Below are positions 5,394 through 5,421 of a stretch of DNA of 5,421 nt, piece after piece. This stretch comes from Chloroflexota bacterium. Its GTDB lineage: Bacteria > Chloroflexota > Dehalococcoidia > Lucifugimonadales > JACPCL1. Within the stretch, counting starts at the first letter, position 1. Each line of letters starts with the position of its first letter. Made by a program: the position numbers and the translations under genes. The DNA is taken from the NCBI GenBank assembly GCA_016210375.1, contig JACQUH010000039.1, positions 1 through 5,421 on the forward strand. The letters run 5' to 3'. The notes beneath the pieces are model-generated. The model was not told the origin of the DNA, searched no databases, and worked only from the letters and a program-made list of their open reading frames with translations.

Positions 5394-5421
5394 GACCTAA
5401 CCCCCTCGGGCTCCCCTTGCC
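5394..5421 (+). repeat. Composite intergenic repeat, copy 3 (cut by window end)
   Basis: TCCGACCTAACCCCC (5391-5405) is identical to 992-1006. The continuation CTCCCC at 5411-5416 matches the left arm of the module A hairpin in copy 2 in position and composition. The right arm would lie beyond the window. Confidence 0.65.

Larger units (their letters stand above)
5122..5421. other. Gene-free region upstream of the PHP gene, rich in inverted repeats
   Basis: 300 bp to the window edge. I find no credible gene, tRNA or promoter. From left to right it holds a GC-rich hairpin (5154-5173), an inverted repeat GCCCAGG / CCTGGGC (5187-5193 / 5207-5213), a direct repeat GGCTACCGC (5177-5185 and 5211-5219), a stem with a TGAA loop (5315-5330), a nested palindrome (5336-5390), and the start of a third composite repeat (from 5394). 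From about 5290 the sequence is visibly more AT-rich than the genes. Confidence 0.7.

Noticed and set aside
5122..5421. tRNA or structured RNA gene upstream of the PHP gene
   Set aside because: No T-loop-like GTTCRANYC, no acceptor pairing, and none of the hairpins matches a known RNA family that I recognise.

Overview
This window looks like chromosomal DNA from a GC-rich bacterium (estimated by eye at 60-65% GC). The gene set, the codon use and the style of the intergenic repeats would fit the Chloroflexota (Dehalococcoidia/SAR202/Anaerolineae type). That placement is an inference from overall character, not from a marker gene. Nothing points to a phage or plasmid, and the three recognisable genes are ordinary cellular ones.

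Layout. Bases 1-887 hold the end of a rightward operon: the C-terminal ~209 residues of an ArsA/Get3-type ATPase with an Hsp20-like C-terminal domain, then, in a 4-base ATGA overlap and behind a strong Shine-Dalgarno, an 86-residue protein of unknown function. Bases 888-1350 lie between convergent genes, contain no credible gene, and are packed with six consecutive hairpins, including a perfect 18-bp inverted repeat. Bases 1351-4188 (minus strand) encode a DinG-family helicase fused to an N-terminal DEDDh exonuclease. Bases 4189-4425 are an intergenic spacer with a second copy of the composite repeat seen in the first spacer. Bases 4426-5121 (minus strand) encode a compact PHP-domain metal-dependent phosphoesterase. 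Bases 5122-5421 are gene-free, with several inverted repeats and the beginning of a third copy of the same repeat.

How the genes relate. The ATPase and the small protein are almost certainly co-transcribed and translationally coupled, so a shared role is plausible. The PHP protein and the helicase are in tandem on the opposite strand, but 237 bp of repeat-rich DNA with a terminator-like hairpin separates them, so they need not form one operon. The helicase/exonuclease is probably a genome-maintenance enzyme; the substrate of the PHP protein cannot be read from the sequence.

The most unusual signal is not a gene. A two-module palindromic repeat family occurs in all three spacers in the same orientation, and the first copy appears to have taken up extra hairpins. 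The second point worth checking is the helicase: it combines an intact exonuclease domain with four cysteines in the region where the iron-sulphur cluster of DinG/XPD helicases sits, but with non-classical spacing. I found no clear evidence of a wholly new multi-gene system.
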